Counted from the stretch's first letter, positions 45,878 to 54,086 are shown. The stretch is 64,000 nt of DNA from Streptomyces coeruleorubidus (GCF_028885415.1 NZ_CP118527.1:3224001-3288000), one strand, 5' to 3'. The notes: generated from the letters alone by a model not told the origin. Translations and numbers: made by a program.

Positions 45878-47490
45878 ACGAGGCTTTGCCTGACGTACCC
45901 GAAGTCCGCGTGGTCGGTCTTCCCCAGCTCACGTCCGGCTTCGACCTTGTCGATCGGCTCGATCTGCCCATGCACCTGAAGGTGCACGGGCCGCTCGAGC
46001 CGATGGGCGGCGAGCAGCTCGCGCAACTCGCCGAACGCATCAACCTGAAGGGCCGCGGCGGCGCGGGCTTCCCCTTCCACAAGAAGCTGCGCTCGGTCGC
46101 CGAGGCCGCGATCAAACGCGGCGTCCGGCCGGTCGTCGTCGTGAACGGAAGCGAGGACGAGCCGGCCTGCCGCAAGGACACGGTGCTGATCAACCGTGCT
46201 CCCCATCTGATCCTGGACGGCGCACTGCTGTGCGCCGAGGCGCTGGGTGCCCGCACGCTCGTGGTGGGGGTCACCCGTGAGTCCACACAGCGCTCCATGG
46301 AGGCCGCGCTGGCCGAACGCGGCCTCAGCAACGGCCGCAGATCGGCACTGCGCGCGCGTGTGCAGCGCAACCCGGTCCGCATGGTCACCGGCGCCGCCGC
46401 GTCGCTGATCCGCTCCATCGACGGCGGCCCGGCCATCCCGCCGGGCCGCAAGGTCAGCGCCTCGCAGAACGGCGTCGGCGGCGCGCCCACGCTGCTGTCC
46501 AACGCCGAGACCTTCGCCCAACTGGCCATCGCCGCCCGCATCGGCCCGGAGCGCTACGGCAACACCGGCCTGTACGACGAGCCGGGCACCGTCATGCTCA
46601 CGGTCTCCGGGGCGGTAGCCCGCCCCATGGTGATCGAGGTCCCGACGGGCGTGCCGCTGCGGTACGTCCTCCAGCTCGCCGGCGCCCCGCCGGTGCCGCA
46701 GGGCGTGCTCACCGGCGGCTACCACGGCAAGTGGATCGACGCGGCGACGGTCAACGAGGCGATCGTCTCCCGCAACTCCCTGGACGCGGTGGGCGGTTCG
46801 CTCGGCGCCGGCGCGATCCTGCCGATCACTCAGGAGACCTGCCCCCTGGGCGAGTCACTGCGTGTCACCCAATGGCTGGCGGAGGAGAGCGCGGGCCAGT
46901 GCGGCCCCTGCTACCTCGGCCTGCCGGCCGCCGCGCGCGGTCTGGAGGACATCCTCAACGGCGGCGGACCGGCCGCCCTGGAAGCCCTCAAGCAGGTCGC
47001 CAAGAACGTGAAGCGGCGCGGCGCGTGCTCGCACCCCGACGGCTCCGCGATGTTCATCGAGTCGACCATCAAGGCGTTCACGGACGACTTGGCCGCCCAT
47101 GTCCTCGGAAACGGCTGCGGACGGCCCGTGGAGGGCGTTCTGCCGCTCTTCGAGGGCGGCAGGGCCCCTACGGGCCTCCCGGGCGGCGGTGAGTCCGAGG
47201 AGAACGGCCCCAGCCGCCAGAAGATCTACGTCGACTGGACACTGTGCCGGGGCCACGGCCTGTGCGCGGACATCCTCCCCGAGGTGTTCCAGCTCGGCGC
47301 CGACGGCTTCCCGACCGTGGCGCAGGCGCAGGTGCCGCGGTACGCCGAGGCCAAGGCTCTACGCGCGGTGCGCCGCTGTCCGGCGCTGGCCCTGCGCATC
47401 GAGGAGGACACGCGCGCTCAGGGCGGCGCGCCGTCCCGCAACCTCCCGGTCCTGTCCCAGGGCCGCGGCCGCCGCGCTCTCGGCCGCTGA
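45874..47490 (+). CDS. NuoF-like flavoprotein fused to a C-terminal ferredoxin
   Basis: A 538-residue protein. The NADH/FMN domain (about 40-235) has the GRGGAGF nucleotide-binding loop at residues 60-66. SLBB-like and Fe-S regions follow. In NuoF the cluster motif is SCGxCxPC; here it reads SAGQCGPC, so the first Cys is Ala and only C343, C346 and C385 remain. The C-terminal ~70 residues are a P450-type 3Fe-4S ferredoxin (CRGHGLC, then RRCPAL). It could transfer electrons between NADH, the ferredoxin and the upstream cytochrome b. Its GTG start overlaps the preceding stop. Confidence 0.87.
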   Translation: MNEALPDVPEVRVVGLPQLTSGFDLVDRLDLPMHLKVHGPLEPMGGEQLAQLAERINLKGRGGAGFPFHKKLRSVAEAAIKRGVRPVVVVNGSEDEPACRKDTVLINRAPHLILDGALLCAEALGARTLVVGVTRESTQRSMEAALAERGLSNGRRSALRARVQRNPVRMVTGAAASLIRSIDGGPAIPPGRKVSASQNGVGGAPTLLSNAETFAQLAIAARIGPERYGNTGLYDEPGTVMLTVSGAVARPMVIEVPTGVPLRYVLQLAGAPPVPQGVLTGGYHGKWIDAATVNEAIVSRNSLDAVGGSLGAGAILPITQETCPLGESLRVTQWLAEESAGQCGPCYLGLPAAARGLEDILNGGGPAALEALKQVAKNVKRRGACSHPDGSAMFIESTIKAFTDDLAAHVLGNGCGRPVEGVLPLFEGGRAPTGLPGGGESEENGPSRQKIYVDWTLCRGHGLCADILPEVFQLGADGFPTVAQAQVPRYAEAKALRAVRRCPALALRIEEDTRAQGGAPSRNLPVLSQGRGRRALGR

Positions 47491-47495
47491 GCACG

Positions 47496-47532
47496 CCTAC
47501 GGCGGGCTTCCCTCAGGGAAGCCCGCCGTAGG
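47496..47532 (+). terminator. Terminator of the redox operon
   Basis: A perfect 17-base stem (CCTACGGCGGGCTTCCC and its complement) with a three-base loop, starting six bases past the NuoF-like stop. Confidence 0.85.
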
Positions 47533-47558
47533 CGCACGGACACCGCACACACCGCACA

Positions 47559-47600
47559 TGAAGAAGGCGGGCCATCCGATCGGATGGCCCGCCTTCTTCA
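47559..47600. terminator. Second, bidirectional terminator next to tRNA-Ala
   Basis: A 42-base perfect palindrome (TGAAGAAGGCGGGCCATCC arms) that begins 8 bases below the 3' end of the minus-strand tRNA and backs up the redox-operon terminator from the other side. Confidence 0.85.
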
Positions 47601-47607
47601 TCTTCTG

Positions 47608-47680
47608 TGGAGCTAAGGAGAATTGAACTCCTGACCTCCTGCATGCCATGCAGGCGCTCTACCAACTGAGCTATAGCCCC
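47608..47680 (-). tRNA. tRNA-Ala (anticodon GGC), copy 1
   Basis: A 73-base cloverleaf. The acceptor stem GGGGCTA / TAGCTCC contains the G3:U70 wobble that defines tRNA-Ala, the D-arm has AGCTCAGTTGGTAGAGC, and the anticodon loop ATGGCAT is on a CCTGC/GCAGG stem. The T-arm loop TTCAATT and A73 are present. CCA is not encoded. A promoter-like TTGGTG-N18-TAAAGT lies about 40 bases upstream. Confidence 0.98.
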
Positions 47681-47718
47681 TTGCTGTGTCCCTCCGGGTT
47701 TCCCCGGCGGCGACGCCA

Positions 47719-47748
47719 ACTTTACTGGTCCACCGGGCCCAACACCAA
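47719..47748 (-). promoter_or_regulatory. Putative promoter of tRNA-Ala copy 1
   Basis: TTGGTG, 18 bases, TAAAGT on the minus strand, 39 bases upstream of the mature tRNA 5' end. Confidence 0.5.
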
Positions 47749-47808
47749 ATCGATTTCACCTCGTACGGGGATGCCCGCTATGCCGGATTTGCACCAGCCC
47801 TGCGGGCT

Positions 47809-48042
47809 CTACGCCGTGACGAACGAATAGAACCGCTTGAGCGTGCAGTGCTCCTCCAGAAGCCGGCCGTAGATCGGCTCACCCTCCAGCTCGCGGTACG
47901 TCTCGATCGGGTCGCCCTTTATGATCAGCGCCCGCGCGCACTCCTCGCACCAGTACTGGTAGTCGGGATTGATCGGCTCCATGTCGCGGACGATCGGAGT
48001 CCCGCTGCCACACCAGTCGCATTTCCGCCTGTGTGCACCCAT
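47809..48042 (-). CDS. 77-residue zinc-ribbon-type hypothetical protein
   Basis: A small basic/acidic protein with two Cys pairs, CDWC (residues 8-11) and CEEC (32-35), which form a likely zinc site; the rest is LEGEPIYGRLLEEHCTLKRF with a third Cys. It follows the 37-residue zinc-ribbon gene by three bases, so both are one operon, between two identical tRNA-Ala genes. No function known to me. Confidence 0.7.
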   Translation of the reverse strand: MGAHRRKCDWCGSGTPIVRDMEPINPDYQYWCEECARALIIKGDPIETYRELEGEPIYGRLLEEHCTLKRFYSFVTA

Positions 48043-48045
48043 CGA

Positions 48046-48159
48046 TCAGCTCCAGCTGTGGCCGCAGGCCGTGCACACGTAGGAGACCCCGCCGTTGTCG
48101 CCGAGCATCTGGGCCACGTGCGCGGATCCGCAGGAAGGGCAGCTGAGGCGGGTGGACAT
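48046..48159 (-). CDS. 37-residue mini zinc-ribbon protein
   Basis: A very small protein with CPSC (residues 7-10) and CTAC (29-32), the four-Cys pattern of a zinc ribbon (rubredoxin-like knuckles), ending in CGHSWS. AGGGA lies just before the ATG. It is immediately upstream of the 77-residue Cys-pair protein. Such zinc ribbons often bind RNA or DNA, but that is inference; no homologue is named. Confidence 0.65.
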   Translation of the reverse strand: MSTRLSCPSCGSAHVAQMLGDNGGVSYVCTACGHSWS

Positions 48160-48378
48160 ATCCCTTGTCAATGCTGCTCCGAGGAGGTGGTCGACCTCCT
48201 GGATGCTCGCAGGCATCGCTACTCCCTCCCGTCGGGCCGCGCCCCCTTCCGGCCGTTTGATTCTGCCACGGCCGGAGCAATACGGTCAGCGACGCCTCAG
48301 TACCAGTCCGGACACAGCGGGCGTCGTGACCGTAGAGGTATACGCCTGAGCGGGCCCGAGTGACTCAACGCCGGGCAC

Positions 48379-48410
48379 GAAAAATCCCGCCCCCTGGACG
48401 GGAACGGGAT
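48379..48410 (-). terminator. Terminator of tRNA-Ala copy 2
   Basis: ATCCCG / CGGGAT arms with an inner GC stem, then TTTT in the minus direction, eight bases past the tRNA 3' end. Confidence 0.75.
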
Positions 48411-48417
48411 CTTGACG

Positions 48418-48490
48418 TGGAGCTAAGGAGAATTGAACTCCTGACCTCCTGCATGCCATGCAGGCGCTCTACCAACTGAGCTATAGCCCC
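48418..48490 (-). tRNA. tRNA-Ala (anticodon GGC), copy 2
   Basis: Identical over 73 bases to the tRNA-Ala at 47608-47680, including the G3:U70 pair and GGC anticodon. A putative promoter TTCACT-N18-TAAAGT lies at 48553-48582, and the roughly 60-base leader includes the hairpin CATGCGGC / GCCGCATG. Confidence 0.98.
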
Positions 48491-48552
48491 TCGCCATGCG
48501 GCGGAGCCGCATGATGATTCTGTCTCCCCGCCTGGCGGGGCGAACAAGAAGA

Positions 48553-48582
48553 ACTTTAGCCTGCGACCTGCCGGAAAGTGAA
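48553..48582 (-). promoter_or_regulatory. Putative promoter of tRNA-Ala copy 2
   Basis: TTCACT, 18 bases, TAAAGT on the minus strand. The same TAAAGT -10 box and spacing occur before copy 1. Confidence 0.45.
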
Positions 48583-48591
48583 ATCCGGGGG

Positions 48592-49260
48592 TCAGTCGTC
48601 GTCGCCGAGCACCGGTTCCGGCAGGGTGCCGGCGTTGTGCTCCAGCAGGCGCCAGCCGCGGGCGCCTTGACCGAGGACGGACCAGCAGCAGTTGGAGAGT
48701 CCGCCAAGGCTCTCCCAGTGGTGGGGATCCAGGGCGAGGAGGCGGCCGATGGTGGTGCGGATGGTGCCGCCGTGGCTGACCACGACGAGCGTGCCGTCCT
48801 CGGGGAGCTTCTCGGCGTGCCGCAGCACCACGGGGGCGGCGCGGTCGGCGACCTCGGTCTCCAGTTCGCCACCACCGCGGCGCACCGGCTCGCCGCGCTT
48901 CCACGCGGCGTACTCGTCGCCGTGCCGGGCGATGATCTCCTCGTGCGTCAGGCCCTGCCAGACACCCGCGTAGGTCTCGCGCAGCGCCTCGTCGTGGGTC
49001 ACGTCGAGGCCGGTGAGCGCGGCGAGCTCGGCGGCCGTGTTCGCGGCCCGCTTCAGGTCGGAGGCGATGATCGCGTCCGGCTTCAGGGAGACGAGCAGCC
49101 GGGCGGCGCGGCGGGCCTGGCCGACGCCGGTCTCGGTGAGCTCGACGTCCGTGGTGCCCTGGAAGCGGCGCTCCACGTTCCACGCGGTCTGGCCGTGCCG
49201 CCAGAGGATGACGCGGCGGCCCCGGCCCTTGCCGGCGGACGCCTCACTGAAGGAGGTCAC
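48592..49260 (-). CDS. Histidine phosphatase family protein (GpgP-like)
   Basis: A 222-residue phosphatase with the RHG motif (WRHGQTAWN) and the second catalytic His in VVSHGGTIR. The order nadD-rsfS-phosphatase matches mycobacteria, where this gene is the glucosyl-3-phosphoglycerate phosphatase GpgP; substrate here is inference. The GTG overlaps the rsfS stop by four bases. Confidence 0.88.
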   Translation of the reverse strand: MTSFSEASAGKGRGRRVILWRHGQTAWNVERRFQGTTDVELTETGVGQARRAARLLVSLKPDAIIASDLKRAANTAAELAALTGLDVTHDEALRETYAGVWQGLTHEEIIARHGDEYAAWKRGEPVRRGGGELETEVADRAAPVVLRHAEKLPEDGTLVVVSHGGTIRTTIGRLLALDPHHWESLGGLSNCCWSVLGQGARGWRLLEHNAGTLPEPVLGDDD

Positions 49261-49703
49261 CGCCAGTCACCGTCCAGCTCCGCCGCCTCCTCGGCCGCCT
49301 GCAGCTTGGCGTGCTCCTCGGCCTTGCCGCGGGTGGCCTTGGCGTCCTCGGGCAGCTCCAGCTCGGGGCAGTCCTTCCACAGCCGCTCCAGGGCGTAGAA
49401 GACGCGCTCCTCGCTGTGCTGGACGTGGACGACGATGTCGACGTAGTCGAGCAGCACCCAGCGGGCCTCACGGTCGCCCTCGCGGCGCACCGGCTTGGCA
49501 CCGAGCTCCTTGCTGAGGCGCTCCTCGATCTCGTCGACGATCGACTTGACCTGGCGGTCGTTGGGCGCGGAGGCCAGCAGGAAGGCGTCCGTGATGGACA
49601 GCACGTCACTGACGTCGTAGGCGACGATGTCGTGTGCCAGCTTGTCGGCGGCCGCCTGGGCGGCGGTGTTGATCAGCTCGTGAGAGCGGTCGGTCACGGT
49701 CAC
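49257..49703 (-). CDS. rsfS: Ribosomal silencing factor RsfS
   Basis: A 148-residue RsfS/Iojap protein that blocks subunit joining on the 50S under starvation. The signature ADKLAHDIVAYDVSDVLSITDAFLL and EARWVLLDYVDIVVHV region is present, and the C-terminal tail is acidic and variable. Located between a terminator-flanked LCP gene and the phosphatase gene. Confidence 0.95.
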   Translation of the reverse strand: MTVTDRSHELINTAAQAAADKLAHDIVAYDVSDVLSITDAFLLASAPNDRQVKSIVDEIEERLSKELGAKPVRREGDREARWVLLDYVDIVVHVQHSEERVFYALERLWKDCPELELPEDAKATRGKAEEHAKLQAAEEAAELDGDWR

Positions 49704-49761
49704 TACAAGGCTTTCCGTCGGCGGTCACTTGCCCCCAAGGGTCTCACGGACCGCCGACAGC

Positions 49762-49792
49762 CCCCCACGCGATTACGGCAATCACGTGGGGG
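49762..49792 (-). terminator. Terminator between LCP gene and rsfS
   Basis: Eight-base arms CCCCCACG / CGTGGGGG with an inner GATT/AATC pair; it starts about 15 bases past the LCP stop, implying that rsfS needs its own promoter or read-through. Confidence 0.6.
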
Positions 49793-49806
49793 CGCGCCGC
49801 TTGCGC

Positions 49807-51501
49807 CTAGTCGGACGACGGCTTGTAGTCCTGGCCGAGAACCACGGCGACGTCGGCGCTCGTGGAGATCCTGCCCTTGGTGACGGAGCCCGCGGGCAGG
49901 CCCAGGGTCTTGGCGACCTCGGCCGCGTCGGCCTTGTCGGCGGCGTCGGCGTAGGTGACCTTGGACGTGGCCTGGGCGGTGCCGGGCGTGCCGCCCTCCA
50001 GGAAGGTGAAGCCGCCGTTGAGGAGTACGACGCGGGCCTTTTCCGTGTTGTCCTTCACGCCGCTGGCGTTCTGGACGGAGACGCTGACGGCGGCGTCCTT
50101 GTCGGGGCTCTTGGCGGTGCCGCCGAGGACGTTCCTGACCACGCCCGCGCTCGCCTGGGCACTGAGCGTGCCGTCTGTCCGGACCGGCAGCAGGTCCGTT
50201 TTGTAGTCGCCGCCCTTGGCGAGGTCGGAGAGGCCGGCGAGGAAGGAGCCGAGGTCCTTGTCGGTCAGGGACGGGTCCAGGATCTGCGCCAGCGTCTGGA
50301 TCGTGGTCGTCGCCGCCTGCGGGTCGGAGGACATCTTGCGCAGCACGCCCTGCAGGACCTGGCCGAAGCGCTCCAGCTGGGCGTTCTGGGCCTCGCCGGG
50401 GGCGCGGTAGGTGGCGTAGGCGACGGCCATCTTGCCGCTGAGGGTCTGGTCCTTGCCCTGGTTGACCAGGGGGGCCGCGCCCTTCTTCTTGGCGTCGGGG
50501 TCGGGGACGTCCGTGTTGGTGTCGACGTCGATGTTGCCGATGAGGTCGACGAGGTTTTGGAGGTAGGGGGTGTCCAGGCGCCAGGTGCCCTCGATGTCGG
50601 TGCCGAGGACCGTGTCGAGCGCGTCGCGGGTGCCGTCGGAGCCGTCGTCCTCGACCGACTTGGCCAGCGTCGTCGTGGTGCCGTCGTCGCTGGTCAGGGC
50701 GAGGGAGTTGGGCAGCAGGACGGTGGTGCCCCGCTTGGTGGTGGTGTTGTCGACGAGGAGGGCCGTGGCGGTGCCGCCGCCCTTGGTGTCGTGCAGGTGG
50801 ACGACGATCACGTCGCGCTTCTGCGCGCCCGCGGCCGTCGCGGTGCCCGTCGCGGAGTCGTCGGAGGACAGGCCGGGCAGCTTCCCCGCGTACCAGAGGT
50901 AACCGACGCCGCCGACCGCGGCGAGCGCGAGGACGACAACCAGGGCGACGATCCGGCTGCGGGCGCGGCGCCGGGCCTCCTCGCGGCGCTCGGTGCGGTT
51001 CTCGGTGAACTTCAGCCAGTCGATGACGTCTTCGGAGTTGTCGTCGGGCTCCTCGACGAACGCGAACTGTTCGGTGTGGTACTCCGGTCGGGACCGGTCG
51101 CGGGCCTCCTCGTCGTCGGCCGGGCCCGCCTGCTGCGGGATGTGGGCGGTCTGTTCGGCGACGCGGGGCTGCTGGGCCGTGCCGGCACCGGCCGCGGCCT
51201 GGCCATAGGGGTCGTGGGACGCGGTGCCGCCCTGGTGCTGCCCGGCAGCGTAGGGGTCGTAGGAGCCGTGGACGGGCTGTTGTTGACCGCCGCCGTAGTC
51301 GTACGCCGGCGGGGGCTGCTGCCCGGCCGAGGCGTACGGGTCGTAGCCGTAGCCCTGCTGTTGCTGCTGGGCGTACGGGTCGTACGTCTGCTGCTGGGTC
51401 TGCTGTGCCGGGACCTGGCGGTAGACAGGCCGGCCGTACTCGTCGTAGCCGACGAGCTCGTACTGGTCGCCCCCGTACCCCGGGTCGTATCGGTCGTTCA
51501 C
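49807..51501 (-). CDS. Divergent LytR-CpsA-Psr (LCP)-type protein with LytR_C domain
   Basis: A 564-residue membrane protein. Residues 1-180 are a Gln/Tyr/Pro-rich cytoplasmic head (YDPYAQQQQQGYGYDPYA), one helix spans about 183-202, and an LCP-like extracytoplasmic domain and a C-terminal LytR_C domain follow. LCP enzymes ligate glycopolymers to peptidoglycan. The Arg residues expected in DSR and QQR motifs are missing (HLHDTKGGG, NAQLERFGQVL), so the active site is atypical. It occupies the position of S. coelicolor PdtA (from memory), implicated in spore-wall polydiglycosylphosphate transfer. The GTG start follows GAGAGGGG. Confidence 0.8.
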   Translation of the reverse strand: MNDRYDPGYGGDQYELVGYDEYGRPVYRQVPAQQTQQQTYDPYAQQQQQGYGYDPYASAGQQPPPAYDYGGGQQQPVHGSYDPYAAGQHQGGTASHDPYGQAAAGAGTAQQPRVAEQTAHIPQQAGPADDEEARDRSRPEYHTEQFAFVEEPDDNSEDVIDWLKFTENRTERREEARRRARSRIVALVVVLALAAVGGVGYLWYAGKLPGLSSDDSATGTATAAGAQKRDVIVVHLHDTKGGGTATALLVDNTTTKRGTTVLLPNSLALTSDDGTTTTLAKSVEDDGSDGTRDALDTVLGTDIEGTWRLDTPYLQNLVDLIGNIDVDTNTDVPDPDAKKKGAAPLVNQGKDQTLSGKMAVAYATYRAPGEAQNAQLERFGQVLQGVLRKMSSDPQAATTTIQTLAQILDPSLTDKDLGSFLAGLSDLAKGGDYKTDLLPVRTDGTLSAQASAGVVRNVLGGTAKSPDKDAAVSVSVQNASGVKDNTEKARVVLLNGGFTFLEGGTPGTAQATSKVTYADAADKADAAEVAKTLGLPAGSVTKGRISTSADVAVVLGQDYKPSSD

Positions 51502-51517
51502 CGGTGCCCCTCTCGGC

Positions 51518-52246
51518 TCACTCGCCGCGGTACAGCTCGCGCTTGTCGATGTAGCGCACGACTCCGTCCGGCACCAGATACCAGATGGGGTCGCCCTTGG
51601 CGACTCTCGCACGGCAGTCCGTGGAGGAGATGGCGAGGGCGGGCACCTCGACGAGGGAGACGCCGCCCTCCGGGAGTCCTGGGTCGTTCAGGTGGTGGCC
51701 CGGCCGGGTGACCCCGATGAAGTGCGCGAGGGAGATCAGTTCCTCGCTGTCCCGCCAGGTGAGGATCTGGGAGAGCGCGTCGGCGCCGGTGATGAAGAAC
51801 AGGTCCGTGTCGGGGTTGAGCGCGCGCAGGTCGCGCAGGGTGTCCACGGTATAGGTGGGGCCGCCGCGGTCGATGTCGATGCGGCTCACGGAGAACTGCG
51901 GGTTCTCCGCGGTCGCGATGACCGTCATCAGGTAGCGGTCCTCGGCCGGGGAGACGCTGCGGTGGCTCTTCTGCCAGGGCTGGCCGGTGGGGACGAAGAC
52001 CACCTCGTCGAGGTGGAACGCCGCGGCGACCTCGCTGGCCGCCACCAGGTGCCCGTGGTGGATCGGGTCGAAGGTGCCGCCCATGACGCCGAGGCGGCGC
52101 TTGCCCGGTTGGGGCCGGCCGGTTCCGGGGCCGTCGATCTGGCGGTGCGCCGTGGCGGCACGGCGGGGCTCCGAGTGTCGCTCGGTGCCGCTCGCCGTGT
52201 CCTGTGCCGGGTCGTGCGGCGTCTCGTTCGCCGGACCGGTAGGCAT
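51518..52246 (-). CDS. nadD: Nicotinate-nucleotide adenylyltransferase
   Basis: A 242-residue NadD that adenylates nicotinate mononucleotide in NAD biosynthesis. The ATP-binding [12 protein letters not shown] and the [10 protein letters not shown] motif are visible. The start is ambiguous: ATG 52246 (MPTGPANE) has AGGA just upstream; ATG 52261 and the minimal ATG 52084 at the start of the GGTFDP domain are alternatives. The 50-residue N-terminal tail is low-complexity. Confidence 0.92.
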   Translation of the reverse strand: MPTGPANETPHDPAQDTASGTERHSEPRRAATAHRQIDGPGTGRPQPGKRRLGVMGGTFDPIHHGHLVAASEVAAAFHLDEVVFVPTGQPWQKSHRSVSPAEDRYLMTVIATAENPQFSVSRIDIDRGGPTYTVDTLRDLRALNPDTDLFFITGADALSQILTWRDSEELISLAHFIGVTRPGHHLNDPGLPEGGVSLVEVPALAISSTDCRARVAKGDPIWYLVPDGVVRYIDKRELYRGE

Positions 52247-52329
52247 GTCCTGCTCTCCCATGCGTGCAGACCCTACCGGCCCTGCCTGAGGGGTCCCGGG
52301 GGCTCCCCGCGCGGGGCGCCCTGCCGGGC

Positions 52330-52494
52330 TCAGCGGTCGCGGTTGAAGCGGGTGGTGATCCACAGCATGAGCAGCAGGATGAAAAGGGCGGCGCCACCGG
52401 TGAGGAAGGGGCTGAGGCTCTCGTGGTTTCCGCCGTGCTCCTCGCCCTCGGCGGCGAGGGTGACCAACTGGGCAGCGGTGCTGTGGAAGCTCAT
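52330..52494 (-). CDS. 54-residue single-pass membrane protein
   Basis: [20 protein letters not shown] and so on: a short acidic/His head, then one helix ([18 protein letters not shown]) and the end NRDR. Positive-inside rule suggests an outward N-terminus. It lies upstream of nadD on the same strand. The initiation site is weak. Function unknown; typical for actinobacterial short membrane proteins near nadD. Confidence 0.75.
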   Translation of the reverse strand: MSFHSTAAQLVTLAAEGEEHGGNHESLSPFLTGGAALFILLLMLWITTRFNRDR

Positions 52495-52656
52495 CTTCGG
52501 CAGGACCTATCGGTGTGGGCGGGTTAAAGACGTCGGCTCATCGTAAGCGGGCGCCCCGACCGCGATCACCCCGACTCCGCCTGTTCGTGACACGGAGGCG
52601 GTGCCTGCTCCCGCCCGGCCCGGTCCCGGGGCCCGGCGGGGAACCTTCCCGGTGCC

Positions 52657-52818
52657 TCAGTCGTCCTTCCGTCTGTAGCCACGCAGCAGGAACCACGCGG
52701 TCAGCACACAGCCCAGGATCATCACGAGCAGTACGTACCGCAGCATCCCCGGCCCCCCTTGCCGGTCGGCGGCGGTCGCGGCCTCGGCGAGCCAGGCGGC
52801 TGCGGGGTGGTGCTCCAT
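52657..52818 (-). CDS. 53-residue single-pass membrane protein
   Basis: MEHHPAAAWLAEAATAADRQ, then one transmembrane helix (YVLLVMILGCVLTAWFLL) and a basic tail RGYRRKDD. GGAG lies nine bases before the ATG. An internal ATG just before the helix could also be used. Divergent from the M48 protease. Function unknown. Confidence 0.7.
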   Translation of the reverse strand: MEHHPAAAWLAEAATAADRQGGPGMLRYVLLVMILGCVLTAWFLLRGYRRKDD

Positions 52819-52930
52819 GGCGGTGGTCTCCTTCGCTGTACTGCCCGACCACCGTAACTCCGCCTAGGCTGGGCTCTGCCTCGGGGAAGCAAAAGGCCGC
52901 ACAAGGGGCCGTAAAGGTCACACGACGCAC

Positions 52931-54067
52931 ATGGGGGAAGACATGTCCGACGGCCACGAGCACAACGGGCACGAGAACGTGCCGAGCAGGCAGCGCAGGC
53001 GCTTCCCCGGAATCTCCTCGCGTACGTACGAGCATCCGGCCGACCGCTCCGCCCTGGTGGCGCTGCGCAAGCTGAGCGGTTTCGATACGGTGTTCAAGGC
53101 GCTCAGCGGCCTGCTGCCCGAGCGCAGTCTGAGGCTGCTGTTCCTGTCCGACTCGGTGCGGGTGTCGGACCAGCAGTTCGCGCATCTGAACGTGATGCTG
53201 CGGGACGCCTGCTACATCCTGGACCTGGAGAAGGTCCCGCCGATGTACGTGAACCAGGACCCGCAGCCGAACGCGATGTGCATCGGCCTGGACGAGCCGA
53301 TCATCGTGGTCACGACGGGGCTCGTCGAGCTGCTCGACGAGGAGGAGATGCGGGCGGTCGTCGGCCACGAGGTGGGGCACGCGCTGTCCGGGCACTCGGT
53401 CTACCGGACGATCCTGCTGTTCCTGACCAGCCTCGCCGTCCGGGTCGCCTGGATCCCGCTGGGCAACCTCGCGATCATGGCGATCGTGACCGGGCTGCGG
53501 GAGTGGTTCCGCAAGTCGGAGCTGTCGGCGGACCGGGCGGGGCTGCTGGTCGGGCAGGATCCCCAGGCGTCCATGCGGGGCCTGATGAAGATCGCGGGCG
53601 GCAACCACCTGCACGAGATGAACGTGGACGCGTTCCTCGCCCAGGCCGATGAGTACGAGGCCGGGGGCGACCTGCGCGACTCGGTGCTGAAGATCCTGAA
53701 CGTGCTGCCCCGCTCCCACCCCTTCACCACGGTGCGGGCGGCCGAGCTGAAGAAGTGGGCCGAGTCGCGGGACTACCAGCGGATCATGGACGGGCACTAC
53801 CCGCGGCGCGACGAGGACAAGGACACCTCGGTCCGGGACTCCTGGCGGGAGTCGGCGGACCACTACACGACCCATGTGAAGAGCTCCAAGGACCCGCTGA
53901 TGAAACTGGTCACCGACCTCGCCGGTGGCGCCGGCGACCTGGGCGACCGCGTCCGCCGGGGCTTCGGCGGCTTCACGAACTCGGCTCAGAAGCCGCCCCG
54001 CGGGCCTGAGACGCCGGGCCCGTCGGACTCCCCGGGAGACGACCGGCCGCCGCGCGACGACGGCTGA
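52931..54067 (+). CDS. M48 family zinc metalloprotease
   Basis: A 378-residue peptidase with the zinc motif VVGHEVGHALSGH and a distal SELSADRAGLL supplying the third ligand, the layout of the M48 (HtpX/Ste24) family. Hydrophobic segments flank the motif (TILLFLTSLAVRVAWIPLGNLAIMAIV), so it is membrane-associated. A His-rich acidic N-terminus and a Pro-rich C-terminus are unusual. ATG 52931 is used, but ATG 52943 with GGGGGAAG upstream is equally possible. Confidence 0.9.
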   Translation: MGEDMSDGHEHNGHENVPSRQRRRFPGISSRTYEHPADRSALVALRKLSGFDTVFKALSGLLPERSLRLLFLSDSVRVSDQQFAHLNVMLRDACYILDLEKVPPMYVNQDPQPNAMCIGLDEPIIVVTTGLVELLDEEEMRAVVGHEVGHALSGHSVYRTILLFLTSLAVRVAWIPLGNLAIMAIVTGLREWFRKSELSADRAGLLVGQDPQASMRGLMKIAGGNHLHEMNVDAFLAQADEYEAGGDLRDSVLKILNVLPRSHPFTTVRAAELKKWAESRDYQRIMDGHYPRRDEDKDTSVRDSWRESADHYTTHVKSSKDPLMKLVTDLAGGAGDLGDRVRRGFGGFTNSAQKPPRGPETPGPSDSPGDDRPPRDDG

Positions 54068-54086
54068 CGACGGCTGACGACGGCTG
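54057..54086 (+). repeat. 10-bp triple tandem repeat at the M48 gene end
   Basis: Three copies of ACGACGGCTG, the first ending on the stop codon of the protease gene. It lies in the 85-base convergent gap. Confidence 0.9.

Noticed and set aside
47608..48490. Integration (att) site of a mobile element at the tRNA-Ala genes
   Set aside because: The two copies are complete tRNA genes with promoters, and no integrase or excisionase lies between or beside them.
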